A DNA stretch of 64,000 bases from Catenuloplanes atrovinosus (GCF_031458235.1 NZ_JAVDYB010000001.1:2439001-2503000); one strand, 5' to 3'. Positions 16,152 to 25,105 are shown, counted from the stretch's first letter. A program made the numbers and translations. Notes: generated from the sequence alone by a model not told the origin.

Positions 16152-16724
16152 GTGGCGGGCCACACGCCGGCCAAGCGGGCGGACGCACGGCGCAACGAGA
16201 AGGCGCTGCTGGACGCGGCCGCGGCGGTCTTCGTCACGTCCGGGGTCGAGGCGCCGATCCGGGACATCGCGGCCAGGGCCGGCGTCGGCACGGCCACCAT
16301 CTACCGGCACTTCCCGAGCCGGGCGGACCTGATCGTCGCCGTCTACCGGCACCAGGTGGAGGCGCTGGCCGAGGCCGGTCCCGCGCTGCTGGAGAGCAGT
16401 GCCACGCCGTACCGGGCGCTGCGCCGGTGGGCGGACGCGTTCGTCGACTTCGTCATCACGAAGCAGGGGCTGGCCACGGTGCTGCAGTCCGGCGAGCGCT
16501 GCTACGACCCGCTGCACGCCTACTTCCTGGAGCGGCTGGAGCCCGTCTGCGCGCGGCTGCTCGCCGCCGCGGCCGAGTCCGGCGAGATCCAGCCGGGTCA
16601 GGACGCGTACGAGCTGATGCGCGCGATCGGCGGCCTGTGCGCGGGTGCCCGGGCCGACCTCCGGTACGACCCGCGCCACCTGGTCGGACTGCTCGTCGCC
16701 GGGCTGGTCAACAGCCGAGAGTGA
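16152..16724 (+). CDS. TetR/AcrR family repressor
   Basis: A 190-residue regulator. The N-terminal helix-turn-helix spans about 14-60 and reads IRDIAARAGVGTATIYRHF at its core, which is canonical for the family. The ligand-binding C-terminal domain resembles those of small TetR proteins with a TetR_C_33/SbtR-like end. GTG at 16152 follows GAGAGGTGGG. The two operators just upstream fit autorepression, with release by an unknown ligand, possibly the substrate of the divergent hydrolase. Confidence 0.9.
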   Translation: MAGHTPAKRADARRNEKALLDAAAAVFVTSGVEAPIRDIAARAGVGTATIYRHFPSRADLIVAVYRHQVEALAEAGPALLESSATPYRALRRWADAFVDFVITKQGLATVLQSGERCYDPLHAYFLERLEPVCARLLAAAAESGEIQPGQDAYELMRAIGGLCAGARADLRYDPRHLVGLLVAGLVNSRE

Positions 16725-16761
16725 TACGTACATCACGGTCCGCGCGATTCCATTGATCGGT

Positions 16762-17469
16762 ATGGTTCGGCGCGTGATGACCGACCTAAGTGGACCCGTG
16801 CTGCCCGGTGAGGGAGTCAACGACTACGTGCGCTACATGCGCACCGATGAGCTGCTCGCGCTGCAACGCACGGCCGAGCAGTGGGTACACCCGGACGAGC
16901 TGCTGTTCCAGATCGCGCACCAGAGCACGGAGCTGTGGCTGAAGCTCGCCACGGCGCAGCTCGACCGCGCGGCCGCGCACGTGGCGGACGGCCAGCCCGG
17001 GCACGCGGAGCTGCTGGTGCACCGCGCCGCGACCGCGCTGCGCCTGGTCACCGAGCAACTGGACATCCTGCGTCACCTGACGCCGGCCGACTTCGCGCGC
17101 ATCCGGCCCGCGCTCGGCAACGGCTCCGGCGCGGAATCGCCGGGCTGGCAGGGGCTGCGCCGGGCGGCGCGCCGGCTGGGCCGCGCGTTCGACGGCCGGC
17201 TCGCCGCGGAGGGCACCGACCTCGGCGCGCTCTACCGCGGTGATCCGACCACGGCGGCGTACCGGCTGGCCGAGGCCCTGATCGAGCTGGACGAGCGGAT
17301 CGCGCTGTGGCGCACCGAGCACTACAAGATCGCGACGCGGATCATCGGGCACGCCGTGCTGGGCACCCAGGGCACGCCGGTGGACACGCTGGCGCGCCTG
17401 ATCGCGCAGAAGCTCTTTCCCCGGCTGTGGCAGGTCAGGACCGAGATCACCCGGGGGTACGGGTCGTGA
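16762..17469 (+). CDS. Tryptophan 2,3-dioxygenase superfamily protein, short paralogue
   Basis: A 235-residue heme-dependent dioxygenase-type protein. Family landmarks are FQIAHQSTELWLKL near residue 45 (distal pocket, His present) and WRTEHYKIATRIIG near residue 185 (proximal heme His region). The Gly-rich substrate loop that normally follows is replaced by HAVLGTQGTPVD. It is shorter than typical bacterial enzymes (about 270-290). No strong ribosome binding site is seen; ATG 16762, GTG 16774 and ATG 16777 are all possible. It overlaps the next gene, a second family member, by 4 bp. Confidence 0.75.
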   Translation: MVRRVMTDLSGPVLPGEGVNDYVRYMRTDELLALQRTAEQWVHPDELLFQIAHQSTELWLKLATAQLDRAAAHVADGQPGHAELLVHRAATALRLVTEQLDILRHLTPADFARIRPALGNGSGAESPGWQGLRRAARRLGRAFDGRLAAEGTDLGALYRGDPTTAAYRLAEALIELDERIALWRTEHYKIATRIIGHAVLGTQGTPVDTLARLIAQKLFPRLWQVRTEITRGYGS

Positions 17470-18599
17470 GCGCCGAGGTCGCGGCCGTGCGGACCTGGGC
17501 GGCCGGCGGCGGTGAGTTCCCCTACGCCACGGTGCTGTCCGCGTACCGCCGATGGGGTAAGGCCCTGGTCCCGTCCGGCCTGCTGGACGCGCTGTCCGAG
17601 GCCCGGCGGCGCGCCGGTGGCGACCTGCGGCCGTTCCTGGACGTGTTGCTGGACAAGCGCGACGGCACCTACGACTACCGCTCCTACCTGGCGTTGCCGC
17701 TGCTGGCGCCGCACCTGGCCGAGTCCGACGTGGTCATCGCGCTGCTGGTCGCGGACCTGGTGCGGTTCGAGCTGGCCGCGGACGACGATCCGGCCGGGCC
17801 GCTGCCGGTGATGCCGCCGGACGACGTCCTGGTGGAGAAGCGGCTGCGGCACGGGCTGCGGGTGATCCGCCCGGTGCTGGACCGGCTCGACCGGCCGGTG
17901 CGCCCGGCGGAACCGGGCGTGCGGGCCGAGGCGCGGGCGGTGTGGGCGGCGGTGGAGGCGCGGATGAGCGGCGAACAGCGGCTGCTGCTGCGCTGCACGA
18001 TGCTGCCGGTCGACATCGTGCACGACGAGTACCTGTTCATCCGGGTGCTGCAGACGTTCGAGACCGCGTTCGCCGGGCTGGTCCGCGATCTGGACTCGGC
18101 CGCCACCGCCCTGAGTGGACAATCCGCCACGCGCGCGGAGGACGCGCTGCGGCACGCGGCCGCTTCGCTGCGCGAGGTCAGTCCACTGTGGTCGATCCTG
18201 GCGACGATGCGGGTCGGCGCGTTCCGCCGGTTCCGGCAGTGGACCGAGGGAGCGAGCGCCATCCAGTCCCGGCACTACAAGCTGATGGAGAGCCTGGCCC
18301 GGCGGCCCGACGAGGCGCGCCTCGGCTCCGCCGCCTACGACCACGTGCCGGAGATCCGGACGCTGGTACGCACCGGCCTGCCCTCGGTGGACGCGGCGTT
18401 CCGGGCGGCCACGCTCGCGCCGGGGGAGCGCGCGGGCGTCGCCGGCGCGATGGCCGAGTTCGCCGCGGCCGTGGACACGTGGCGCCGTACCCATCATCGG
18501 CTGGCGACGCGGATGCTGGGTGCGCAGACCGGCGGCACCGGATACACCGGCGGCGTGTCCTACCTGGCCGGGGCGCGGGAGATCCCGGTCTTCGGCTGA
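17466..18599 (+). CDS. Tryptophan 2,3-dioxygenase superfamily protein, long paralogue
   Basis: A 377-residue protein of the same superfamily. The distal segment reads YLFIRVLQTFETAFAGL, so the usual distal His is Leu here. The proximal region WRRTHHRLATRMLG keeps His, and the substrate loop AQTGGTGYTGG is intact. GTG overlaps the upstream gene's TGA. The tandem pair could form a hetero-oligomer with complementary sites (inference). It is not accompanied by kynureninase or kynurenine formamidase genes, so a simple catabolic role is not supported. Related folds are used in secondary metabolism for aromatic oxygenation. Confidence 0.7.
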   Translation: MSAEVAAVRTWAAGGGEFPYATVLSAYRRWGKALVPSGLLDALSEARRRAGGDLRPFLDVLLDKRDGTYDYRSYLALPLLAPHLAESDVVIALLVADLVRFELAADDDPAGPLPVMPPDDVLVEKRLRHGLRVIRPVLDRLDRPVRPAEPGVRAEARAVWAAVEARMSGEQRLLLRCTMLPVDIVHDEYLFIRVLQTFETAFAGLVRDLDSAATALSGQSATRAEDALRHAAASLREVSPLWSILATMRVGAFRRFRQWTEGASAIQSRHYKLMESLARRPDEARLGSAAYDHVPEIRTLVRTGLPSVDAAFRAATLAPGERAGVAGAMAEFAAAVDTWRRTHHRLATRMLGAQTGGTGYTGGVSYLAGAREIPVFG

Positions 18600-18610
18600 C
18601 CCCGCGCGCC

Positions 18611-18649
18611 GATGATCGAGGTGTCCCACGGCGGGACGCCTCGATCATC
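18611..18649. terminator. Hairpin between convergent dioxygenase operon and BTAD region
   Basis: A 17-bp stem with one G-T mismatch (18611-18627 with 18633-18649) and a 5-nt loop; no T-tract. It terminates both the dioxygenase pair and the leftward reading frame ending at 18645. Confidence 0.7.
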
Positions 18650-18905
18650 GAGCGGGCGGGCCAGCCGATCGGTCCCCGCGGCCGGGGCCGGCCCGTTTCG
18701 CGGTGGCCGCCACCACGACGCCGCCGGCGCTCGGCACCAGGGCGTGCGCGATGTCGCAGCCTCCGGCGAAGTCGACGGGCGTGGTGCTGAACGCCGGGTC
18801 GGGCGCGCCGGTGGCGCGACCGGCGACGACCGGGCCGAGCCCGGCGGCGCGCAGGACGTGCGCGGGCCAGGATCGGGACGTGACGAGACTCCCCTCGGTA
18901 CCGAC
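18645..18905 (-). pseudogene. Orphan coding-like frame without start codon after the BTAD gene
   Basis: Directly downstream of, and in frame with, the BTAD regulator stop lies a stop-free stretch of 87 codons with almost only G/C third positions and protein-like composition (for example DFAGGCDIAHALVPSAGG). It has no ATG, GTG or TTG in its first half, although GAGGGGAG precedes the stretch starting LVTSRSW. It may be a truncated gene remnant, a product of stop-codon readthrough, or use an unusual start. I do not recognise the sequence. This is the only coding-like content of 18600-18905. Confidence 0.35.
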
Positions 18906-21900
18906 TCAGTCGCCGGCCAGGGCGGACCGGGGCCGGGCCGGCTCGGGGACGCCCAGCCGGTCGAACTCCGCCTGGGCACGCCGCCCGTAGTGCGCCGCCG
19001 CCTCGGCGTCGCCGTCGGCCCGGGCCGCCTCGGAGAGCCCGGCGAGCGCGCGCGCCACCTCGATCCGGTAGCCGATCTCCGAGGCTATCCGGTGCGCGTC
19101 GGTGTGCAGACCGAGCGCGGTGCCGGGCCGGCCGTGGTGCCGGTAGACGTCGCCGACCGTGTTCCGCACGGACGCCTGCCGGACCGGGGCGCGGGCGCCC
19201 TCGTCCTCCTCCAGCGCCCGCCGCGCGTGCCGCAGCGCCTCGGCCGGGCGGCCCAGCCCGTGGTGGGCGCGGGCCAGCAGCGCGTGCATGCGGGCCATCT
19301 CCGCCGCGGGCAGCGCCGCCGCGTCCGTCTCCAGCGCGCGGTCCAGGCAGCGGTGCGCCTCGTCCGGTTCCTCCTGCGCCAGGTGGATCGCGGCCAGGTC
19401 GGTCAGCGCCAGCGCCAGCACGTCCCACGCGCGGATGCCGTGACTGAGCTCCACCGCGTCCCGCGCCGCCGCGGCCGCCTCCGGGTAGCGGCCCCACTGC
19501 TCGTACAGCCCGCTCAGGTCGATCAGCGACTCGGCCTGGGCGCGCCGCTGGCCGAGCTCGCGCTTCAGCGCCACCGAGCGGCGCAGCGCGGGCAGCGCCT
19601 CCGGGTACCGGCCCAGCGTGGCCAGCAGCAGCCCGAGCATGCCGGTGCTCCGTGCCTCGCCGATCCGGTCGTCCACCGCGACCGCCAGTTCCAGGCTCTC
19701 CTCGGTCGCGGCCAGGCCGTCACCGAGCCGCCCCAGCCGCCAGTCCGCGGCCGCCACGTCCGAGAGGTTCTGCGACAGCAGCGACTCGTCCCCGACGCTG
19801 CGGGCCGACGTGACGCCGAGGCTCGCGGTCCGGTGGAAGTCGTCGAACCGGCCGCGGGCGTCCAGCACGTTCGCCGCGGTGTGGGCCAGCTCGGCCGCGT
19901 GCCGGTGCGCGCCGGAGTGCTGCGCCAGGTTCGCCGCCTGCACCAGGTTGTCGACCTCCCGGTGCAACCACGCGCGGGCCACGGCACGGCCGGTCAGCGG
20001 CGGCAGCGCGACCGCGGGACGGGACTCGGCGGCCCGCGTCCACCAGCCCGGGAACGCCTCGGCGCAGGCCAGCTCCGAGGCGGCGCGGTAGTACCCGAAC
20101 AGCCGCTCCACCGCGGCGTCCCCGGCACCGTCCCGGTCGCCGTCGCGCGCCCGGATCCACTGGGCGAAGCTGCGCACCAGGTCGTGGAACGCGTATCGGC
20201 CCGCCTCGTGCTGCTGCAACAGGTGCGTGTCGAGCAGGAACTCCAGGATCTCCTCCGCGCGCGCCGGGCCGGTGCCGAGCAGCGCCGCGGCGGAATAGCG
20301 GTCCAGGTCCGCGCCGGGATTGCGGCCGAGCAGCATGAACGCGGTCCGGTACGGTGCGGCCAGCCCGTCGTACGACAGCGTGAGGTTCGCGGTGACGCTG
20401 CGATCCCCGGCCTTGAGTTCGTCGAGCCGCCGGGTCTCGTCGCGCAGCCGGTCCACCAGGTGCCGCACCGTCCACCGCGGGCGGTTGCGCAGCCGGGCCC
20501 CGGCGATGCGCAGCGCCAGCGGCAGGTGCCCGCAGAGGTCGATCAGCTCGGCGATCGCGTCCGGCTCCCGCTCGGCGCGCTCGCGGCCGAGCATGGCGGC
20601 CATCATCGCGGCGCCGTCCTCCTCCGGCAGCATGCCCAGCGAGACCCACTCGGCGCCGTCCAGCTCGACCAGACGGGTCCGGCTGGTCACGATCACCAGC
20701 GTGTCGGCGGAGCCCGGCAGCAGCGGCAGCACCTGGCGGCTGTCGGCCACGTTGTCCAGCACCAGCAGCAGCCGGTATCCGGCCACCTGGCTGCGCCACA
20801 TGGCCAGCCGCCCGGCCGTGTCCTCCGGGATTCGCTCGCCGGGCACGTCCAGCATCCGCAGCAGTGTGCCGGCGACCGCACCCGGCGGCAGCGGCTCCTC
20901 GCCGGGCGTGTGCCCACGCAGGTCCAGGTGGAGGTGCGCGTCGGGATAGCTGTCCGCCAGCAGGTGCGCCATCCGGATCGCCAGCGACGTCTTGCCGCTA
21001 CCGCCCATGCCGTCGATCGCGACGATCCGCGGGCTCCAGCCGGGGCCGTGCGCCGGGCCCGGGCCACGCTCGCCGGTACGGCGGCCCGCGCCGTCGACCA
21101 GCCGGGCCAGCTCCTGCTGCCGGCCGGTGAAGTCCGGCAGGTCGTACGGCAGCGTGCACGGATGACGGCCGGGCGCGTCGTGGCGCGGCCCGGGCACCGC
21201 GCGCACCGGCGGACCGGCGGCGGCCAGATCGGGGCTGTTGCGCAGGATCGCCTGGTGCAGCTCGGTCAGCCGCTCGCCCGGGTCGACGCCCAGCTCGCCG
21301 GCCAGCAGCGTGCGCAGCCGGTCGTACTCCACCAGCGCCTCCGCCGGGCGGCCGGAGCGGTAGAGCGCCAGCATCAGCTGCCCGCGCAGCGTCTCCCGGA
21401 ACGGGTGGTCGTTCACCAGGTACCGCAGGTCCCCGACCAACTCGGCGCTCTCGCCGAGGCGCAGCCGCAGCTCGTAGAAGCGCTCGGCCGCGACCATCCG
21501 GCGCTCCTCCAGCGCGGCGGAGGCGGCCTCGATCTCCGTGCCGCCGGCGCCGGCCAGCACCGGGCCGCGCCACAGCGCGAGCGCGTCCCGCAGCGCTTCG
21601 ACCGCCGGGGCCGGGCGGCCCGCGTCGGCCTCGTCCTGGGCGCGGCGCACCAGGTCGGTGAAGATCGTCAGGTCGAGCTGGCCGGGGCCGAGCACGATCC
21701 GGTAGCCGGGGCCGTCCGTGACGATCAGCTTTCGGCCGCCGGGGATGCGGCCGCGCAGGCCGGCCACCGCCTTGCGTACCTGGTGGGCCGCGGTGGCCGG
21801 TGGGTCGTCGCCCCAGGCGGCGGTGACCAGGCGGTCGACGGTGATCACGCGGCCGGGGGAGAGCAGCAGGCAGACCAGCACCCGCTCCGGCACCGGGCCG

Positions 21901-21989
21901 CCGAGCGGGATGAGCTCGCCGTCCGCCGTGACGCACTCCAGGCTGCCGAGGATGTTGAACCGAACCGAAGCCTCGTCGGTGTGCGCCAA
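18906..21989 (-). CDS. SARP/AfsR-type transcriptional regulator (BTAD, NB-ARC, TPR)
   Basis: A 1027-residue multi-domain activator. OmpR-type winged helix (about 8-100), bacterial transcriptional activation domain (about 105-255), NB-ARC-like ATPase with P-loop DGMGGSGKTS (326-335) and LLLVLDNVAD Walker B, then a C-terminal TPR array to the end. AfsR-like proteins of this build regulate secondary metabolism and respond to nucleotide state or phosphorylation. TTG at 21989 is preferred: GAGGAGG lies 9 nt upstream and the domain then begins normally. The longer frame from 22061 also begins with TTG and has no good ribosome binding site. It may regulate a local pathway; the target is unknown. Confidence 0.88.
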   Translation of the reverse strand: MAHTDEASVRFNILGSLECVTADGELIPLGGPVPERVLVCLLLSPGRVITVDRLVTAAWGDDPPATAAHQVRKAVAGLRGRIPGGRKLIVTDGPGYRIVLGPGQLDLTIFTDLVRRAQDEADAGRPAPAVEALRDALALWRGPVLAGAGGTEIEAASAALEERRMVAAERFYELRLRLGESAELVGDLRYLVNDHPFRETLRGQLMLALYRSGRPAEALVEYDRLRTLLAGELGVDPGERLTELHQAILRNSPDLAAAGPPVRAVPGPRHDAPGRHPCTLPYDLPDFTGRQQELARLVDGAGRRTGERGPGPAHGPGWSPRIVAIDGMGGSGKTSLAIRMAHLLADSYPDAHLHLDLRGHTPGEEPLPPGAVAGTLLRMLDVPGERIPEDTAGRLAMWRSQVAGYRLLLVLDNVADSRQVLPLLPGSADTLVIVTSRTRLVELDGAEWVSLGMLPEEDGAAMMAAMLGRERAEREPDAIAELIDLCGHLPLALRIAGARLRNRPRWTVRHLVDRLRDETRRLDELKAGDRSVTANLTLSYDGLAAPYRTAFMLLGRNPGADLDRYSAAALLGTGPARAEEILEFLLDTHLLQQHEAGRYAFHDLVRSFAQWIRARDGDRDGAGDAAVERLFGYYRAASELACAEAFPGWWTRAAESRPAVALPPLTGRAVARAWLHREVDNLVQAANLAQHSGAHRHAAELAHTAANVLDARGRFDDFHRTASLGVTSARSVGDESLLSQNLSDVAAADWRLGRLGDGLAATEESLELAVAVDDRIGEARSTGMLGLLLATLGRYPEALPALRRSVALKRELGQRRAQAESLIDLSGLYEQWGRYPEAAAAARDAVELSHGIRAWDVLALALTDLAAIHLAQEEPDEAHRCLDRALETDAAALPAAEMARMHALLARAHHGLGRPAEALRHARRALEEDEGARAPVRQASVRNTVGDVYRHHGRPGTALGLHTDAHRIASEIGYRIEVARALAGLSEAARADGDAEAAAHYGRRAQAEFDRLGVPEPARPRSALAGD

Positions 21990-22199
21990 CCGCGCCACCC
22001 TCCTCTCCCGTGCCACGGAGCCCACGGCGTCCACGGTGGACGATAGCTCGAAGTAGAGCAATCCGTAACAATGCGTGGTCTGGAAGACATGCCGGTGAAC
22101 GGTCGACCTCGGGAGCGGTGGCGGTATCGGAACGGGAAGGCATCGGTAGGCGTGGTCGCGACGCTACCGACGATCACAGCCGAACACCGGGGAGTGACG

Positions 22200-22745
22200 A
22201 TGAGATTCCAGCTGGACCGGACGTTCCGCGACCGGCCGCAGCCGCACCGGGCCGACGCCCACCGCGCCTACTGGCGCCGGCGGTCCCTGCACGGATGGAC
22301 CTGGGCGGACACGCCGGGGGAGACGCTGATCGTGGAGGCGCACGACCGGGCCGCGCTGACCGGGCTGCTGGCCGGCGACCCGTACACCCGCGCCGGCCTC
22401 GTGACGCACACCGCGGTACGCCCGCTGGGCGAGCCGGTCACCACCCCCGACCGGACCCAGCCCCACCCGGTGCGAGACGACCGGTCCCGCCCGCCGGTAC
22501 GCACCATCTCCTCCCGCCCGGACCGGCTCAGCCCGCACGAGTGGCGGGTCGCCCGGATGATGCTCGACGGCCTCACCAACCGGCAGATCGCGGACCGGCT
22601 CGCGGTGTCCCCGCGCGCGATCGAACAGCACATCACCCGCATCTACCGCAAACTGTCCATCGACCGCCGCGCCCAGCTCGCCCTGGCCCTCCACGGCCAC
22701 CCCGGCGAGCCGTCCCCGGTCCGCGGCGGCACCGTCCCACGCTGA
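22200..22745 (+). CDS. YCII-like domain fused to LuxR-type helix-turn-helix
   Basis: A 181-residue regulator-like protein. Residues about 1-80 resemble a YCII (ferredoxin-like alpha/beta) domain, including GETLIVEAHDRAALTGLL and the family DPYTRAGLV motif with its conserved Asp. A proline-rich linker follows. The C-terminus is a LuxR/GerE helix-turn-helix: LSPHEWRVARMMLDGLTNRQ, then the recognition helix around SPRAIEQHITRIYRKL. ATG at 22200 follows GGGGAG with 5-nt spacing. Divergent from the BTAD regulator. The combination is unusual: the YCII part may sense a small molecule (inference). Confidence 0.75.
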   Translation: MRFQLDRTFRDRPQPHRADAHRAYWRRRSLHGWTWADTPGETLIVEAHDRAALTGLLAGDPYTRAGLVTHTAVRPLGEPVTTPDRTQPHPVRDDRSRPPVRTISSRPDRLSPHEWRVARMMLDGLTNRQIADRLAVSPRAIEQHITRIYRKLSIDRRAQLALALHGHPGEPSPVRGGTVPR

Positions 22746-23048
22746 CGACCTCACGCCGCCGATCCCGATTCCGACGTGTCACTCGCCCCGCGCGGCCCGT
22801 TCGGCAACGCGCGCCGCTGCCGCCGGTTCCGCGGTGCGACCGGTTGCCGCGGCGGGGCGTTCCGGCGGTGCCGGGCCGGTTCTCGTGCTGCCTCGGTGCT
22901 CGTGGCACGTCTGATTCCGGCGGCGAGGCCCCTCCGGCGGCACGCCGCCCCCGGCGGTATCGCGGGTGACGCGGGCGGACGGCACTCCGGCGGGAGTCCC
23001 CCACGGCACCGGGTGGTGCGGGCCGGCCGCACCAGCCGGGAGGATCGG
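22746..23048. other. Intergenic region, no gene seen
   Basis: 303 bp between convergent genes. Several GC-rich inverted repeats are present, the clearest being GGTGCGG/CCGCACC at 23015-23033, which can terminate the leftward operon ending at 23049. Open frames on both strands look like compositional shadows. Confidence 0.5.
23015..23033 (-). terminator. Probable terminator of the carrier-protein operon
   Basis: A 7-bp stem around a self-complementary GCCGG core, 16 bp beyond the SDR stop; no T-tract. Confidence 0.4.
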
Positions 23049-23825
23049 CTACAGCAGTGATCGGCTCGCGCCACCGTCGACCGGGAGGACCACGCCGGTG
23101 GTGCTCGCGGCCAGCGATGAGGCGAGGTATGCGGCCGCGGCGGCGATCTCGTCGGGTTCCGCCGGGCGGCCGAGGGGGATGTCGGCGCTGAGGCCGGCCA
23201 GGCCGCCGTCGAGTCGGTCGGCCCAGGCCTGCAGCGCGGGCGTGCGGGTCATGCCGGGCGCCAGGACGTTGACCGTGACCGCGCGTTCGCCGGCCTCCGC
23301 CAATTCGTGGACCAGGGATTTCGCGTAGCCGACGATGGCCGGGCGGACCGTGTTGGACAGTGCCAGGCCGGGGATGGGCTGACGGGCGGCGAGCGAGGTG
23401 TTGAAGATGATCCGGCCGTAGCCGGCGGCGCGCATGCGGGGCAGCGCGGCGCGGGTGAGCGCCACGGCGGAGAGCAGGTGCAGGTCCAGCGCGGCCCGGT
23501 AGTCGGCGAGGCCGAAACGGTCGGCGCCGCCCTCCGGCGGGCTGCCCGCGTTCGCGACGACCACGTGCGGGCCGCCGTGGGCGGTGGCGATCTCGTCGAC
23601 CCAGGCGGACACGGCGGTGTGGTCGGTCACGTCGAGCGTGGTGCCGTGGGCCGCGCCGTGCGCGAGCTCCTTCAGCTCGCGCACGGCGTCGCGCAGGCGG
23701 TCCGGGTCGCGGCCGCAGATCGCGACCGTGGCGCCCTCCCGGGCGAGCCGGCGGGCGATGGCCAGGCCGATGCCGCTGGTGGCGGCCGCGACCATGGCGG
23801 TGCGGCCGTGCAGTCCCAGATCCAC
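23049..23825 (-). CDS. Atypical short-chain dehydrogenase/reductase
   Basis: A 258-residue Rossmann protein. The cofactor motif is TSGIGLAIA (about 15-23), followed by CGRDPDR and NAG (VVANAGSP). Where classical SDRs carry YxxxK, this sequence reads LSNTVRPAIVGYAKSL, so the catalytic Tyr is missing in the expected register, while Ser in NTSLAAR remains. A subgroup of FabG-like SDRs shows this pattern. GTG at 23825 follows TGAGGGGGCAC. Last gene of the carrier-protein operon, 9 bp after the permease gene. It may reduce a ketone of the product or act as a non-classical reductase. Confidence 0.82.
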   Translation of the reverse strand: MDLGLHGRTAMVAAATSGIGLAIARRLAREGATVAICGRDPDRLRDAVRELKELAHGAAHGTTLDVTDHTAVSAWVDEIATAHGGPHVVVANAGSPPEGGADRFGLADYRAALDLHLLSAVALTRAALPRMRAAGYGRIIFNTSLAARQPIPGLALSNTVRPAIVGYAKSLVHELAEAGERAVTVNVLAPGMTRTPALQAWADRLDGGLAGLSADIPLGRPAEPDEIAAAAAYLASSLAASTTGVVLPVDGGASRSLL

Positions 23826-23834
23826 CGTGCCCCC

Positions 23835-25094
23835 TCAGGCGGTCGCGGCGTCGAGGGAGCGGGCCCACACCCGGGCGCCGCCGAGGGCGGCGATGCCGAG
23901 CAGCAGCGGTACGAGCAGCGCCCAGCCGCTGAACAGCAGCACCACGCCCATCACGCCGGCGGCCACGACCGCGCCCCACCAGACCGCGGAGCCGCGGGGC
24001 AGCAGCCACGCGCCGGCCACCAGGCCGGCCACGGTCACCGCGATGAAGCAGGCGGACGCGGCCAGCATCACCTGGGCCAGCGGCGTGCCGAACGTCAGCG
24101 CGACGGCGCTGACCAGCGCGCTCAGCACGAACAGCAGTGCCAGGCTGCGGTGCGGCACCCGGCCCGGCTCGTGGCCGGGCGCGAGCGCGGCGGGCAGCAT
24201 GCCGTCGCGGGCCAGGGCGGCGCCGAGCCGGGACGCGCCGGCCAGGTACGCGTTCATGGTGCCGAACGTGAGCAGCATGGCCATCGCGGCGGTGAGCACC
24301 GCGGCGACCGGGCCGAGGCCGTGCTCCAGCAGCAGCGTCAGCGGCGCGGCGCTGCCGGCCAGCGCCGGGCCGAGCACCAGCACGCTGGTGGCGGCCAGGC
24401 TGAGGTAGAGCACGCCGACGACCAGCAGCGTGGCCACCGTGACCCGGGGCAGGTCGCGCCGCGGGTCACGGAACTCGCCGGACAGGTGGGTGACCGCCTC
24501 CCAGCCGGCGAAGCTGAAGAACAGCAGGCTGGCGGCCTGGCCGACGGCGAGCCAGCCGTGCGGCGCGAACGGCGTCAGGTTCGCGGTGTCCGCGGCCGGC
24601 AGCGCGATGACCACGGCGACCGCGAGCAGCACCGCGAGCGCGCCGACCAGCACGAGCTGGATCCGGCCGGACAGCCGCAGCCCGGCCGCGTTGCTGGCGA
24701 ACGCGGCGAGCAGCAGCACCGCGGCCACGGCGAGCGCGGTACGGTCGCCGTGGCCGAGCGTGTGCGCGACGTACTGGCCGCCGACGTAGGCGGTGGCCGG
24801 CGCACCGGCCGGCAGCGCGAAGTAGAACCAGTACCCGACCGCGGCGGACGCGCGCGGCCCGAACGCCCGGGACACGAACGTCGCCACGCCACCACTGTCG
24901 GGGTAGCGCGCGCCGAGCGCGGCGAACGTGGCCGCCACCGGCACGCAGAACAGCAACAGCGTGAGCCAGGCCAGCAGCGACGCCGGTCCGGCGGCGTCCG
25001 CGGCGAGCGCGGGCAGCGCGAGGATACCGGCCCCCAGGATGGCCCCCACGTAGATGGCGGTCCCCTGCGCCAGGCCGATCCGGTGCGTGCTCAT
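23835..25094 (-). CDS. APC superfamily amino-acid permease
   Basis: A 419-residue membrane protein with about twelve predicted helices. It begins STHRIGLAQGTAIYVGAILG, the APC family motif in helix 1 (GAILGAGIL), and contains FAGWEAVTHLSGEF in the sixth helix region, typical of YjeH/amino-acid effluxers. AAGGGAG precedes ATG 25094. Located 11 bp after the transketolase gene inside the carrier-protein operon, so it probably exports the amino-acid product or takes up a precursor. Export is favoured by similarity to the YjeH layout (inference). Confidence 0.85.
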   Translation of the reverse strand: MSTHRIGLAQGTAIYVGAILGAGILALPALAADAAGPASLLAWLTLLLFCVPVAATFAALGARYPDSGGVATFVSRAFGPRASAAVGYWFYFALPAGAPATAYVGGQYVAHTLGHGDRTALAVAAVLLLAAFASNAAGLRLSGRIQLVLVGALAVLLAVAVVIALPAADTANLTPFAPHGWLAVGQAASLLFFSFAGWEAVTHLSGEFRDPRRDLPRVTVATLLVVGVLYLSLAATSVLVLGPALAGSAAPLTLLLEHGLGPVAAVLTAAMAMLLTFGTMNAYLAGASRLGAALARDGMLPAALAPGHEPGRVPHRSLALLFVLSALVSAVALTFGTPLAQVMLAASACFIAVTVAGLVAGAWLLPRGSAVWWGAVVAAGVMGVVLLFSGWALLVPLLLGIAALGGARVWARSLDAATA

Positions 25095-25105
25095 CGGTAC
25101 TCCCT

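Noticed and set aside
16762-18599. Kynurenine catabolic operon
   Set aside because: Kynureninase and formamidase are absent, and both proteins deviate from the canonical enzyme.
18612-22046. A stop-free plus-strand frame of over 1100 codons
   Set aside because: It is exactly antisense to the BTAD regulator and has low-complexity Arg/Gln/Val composition.
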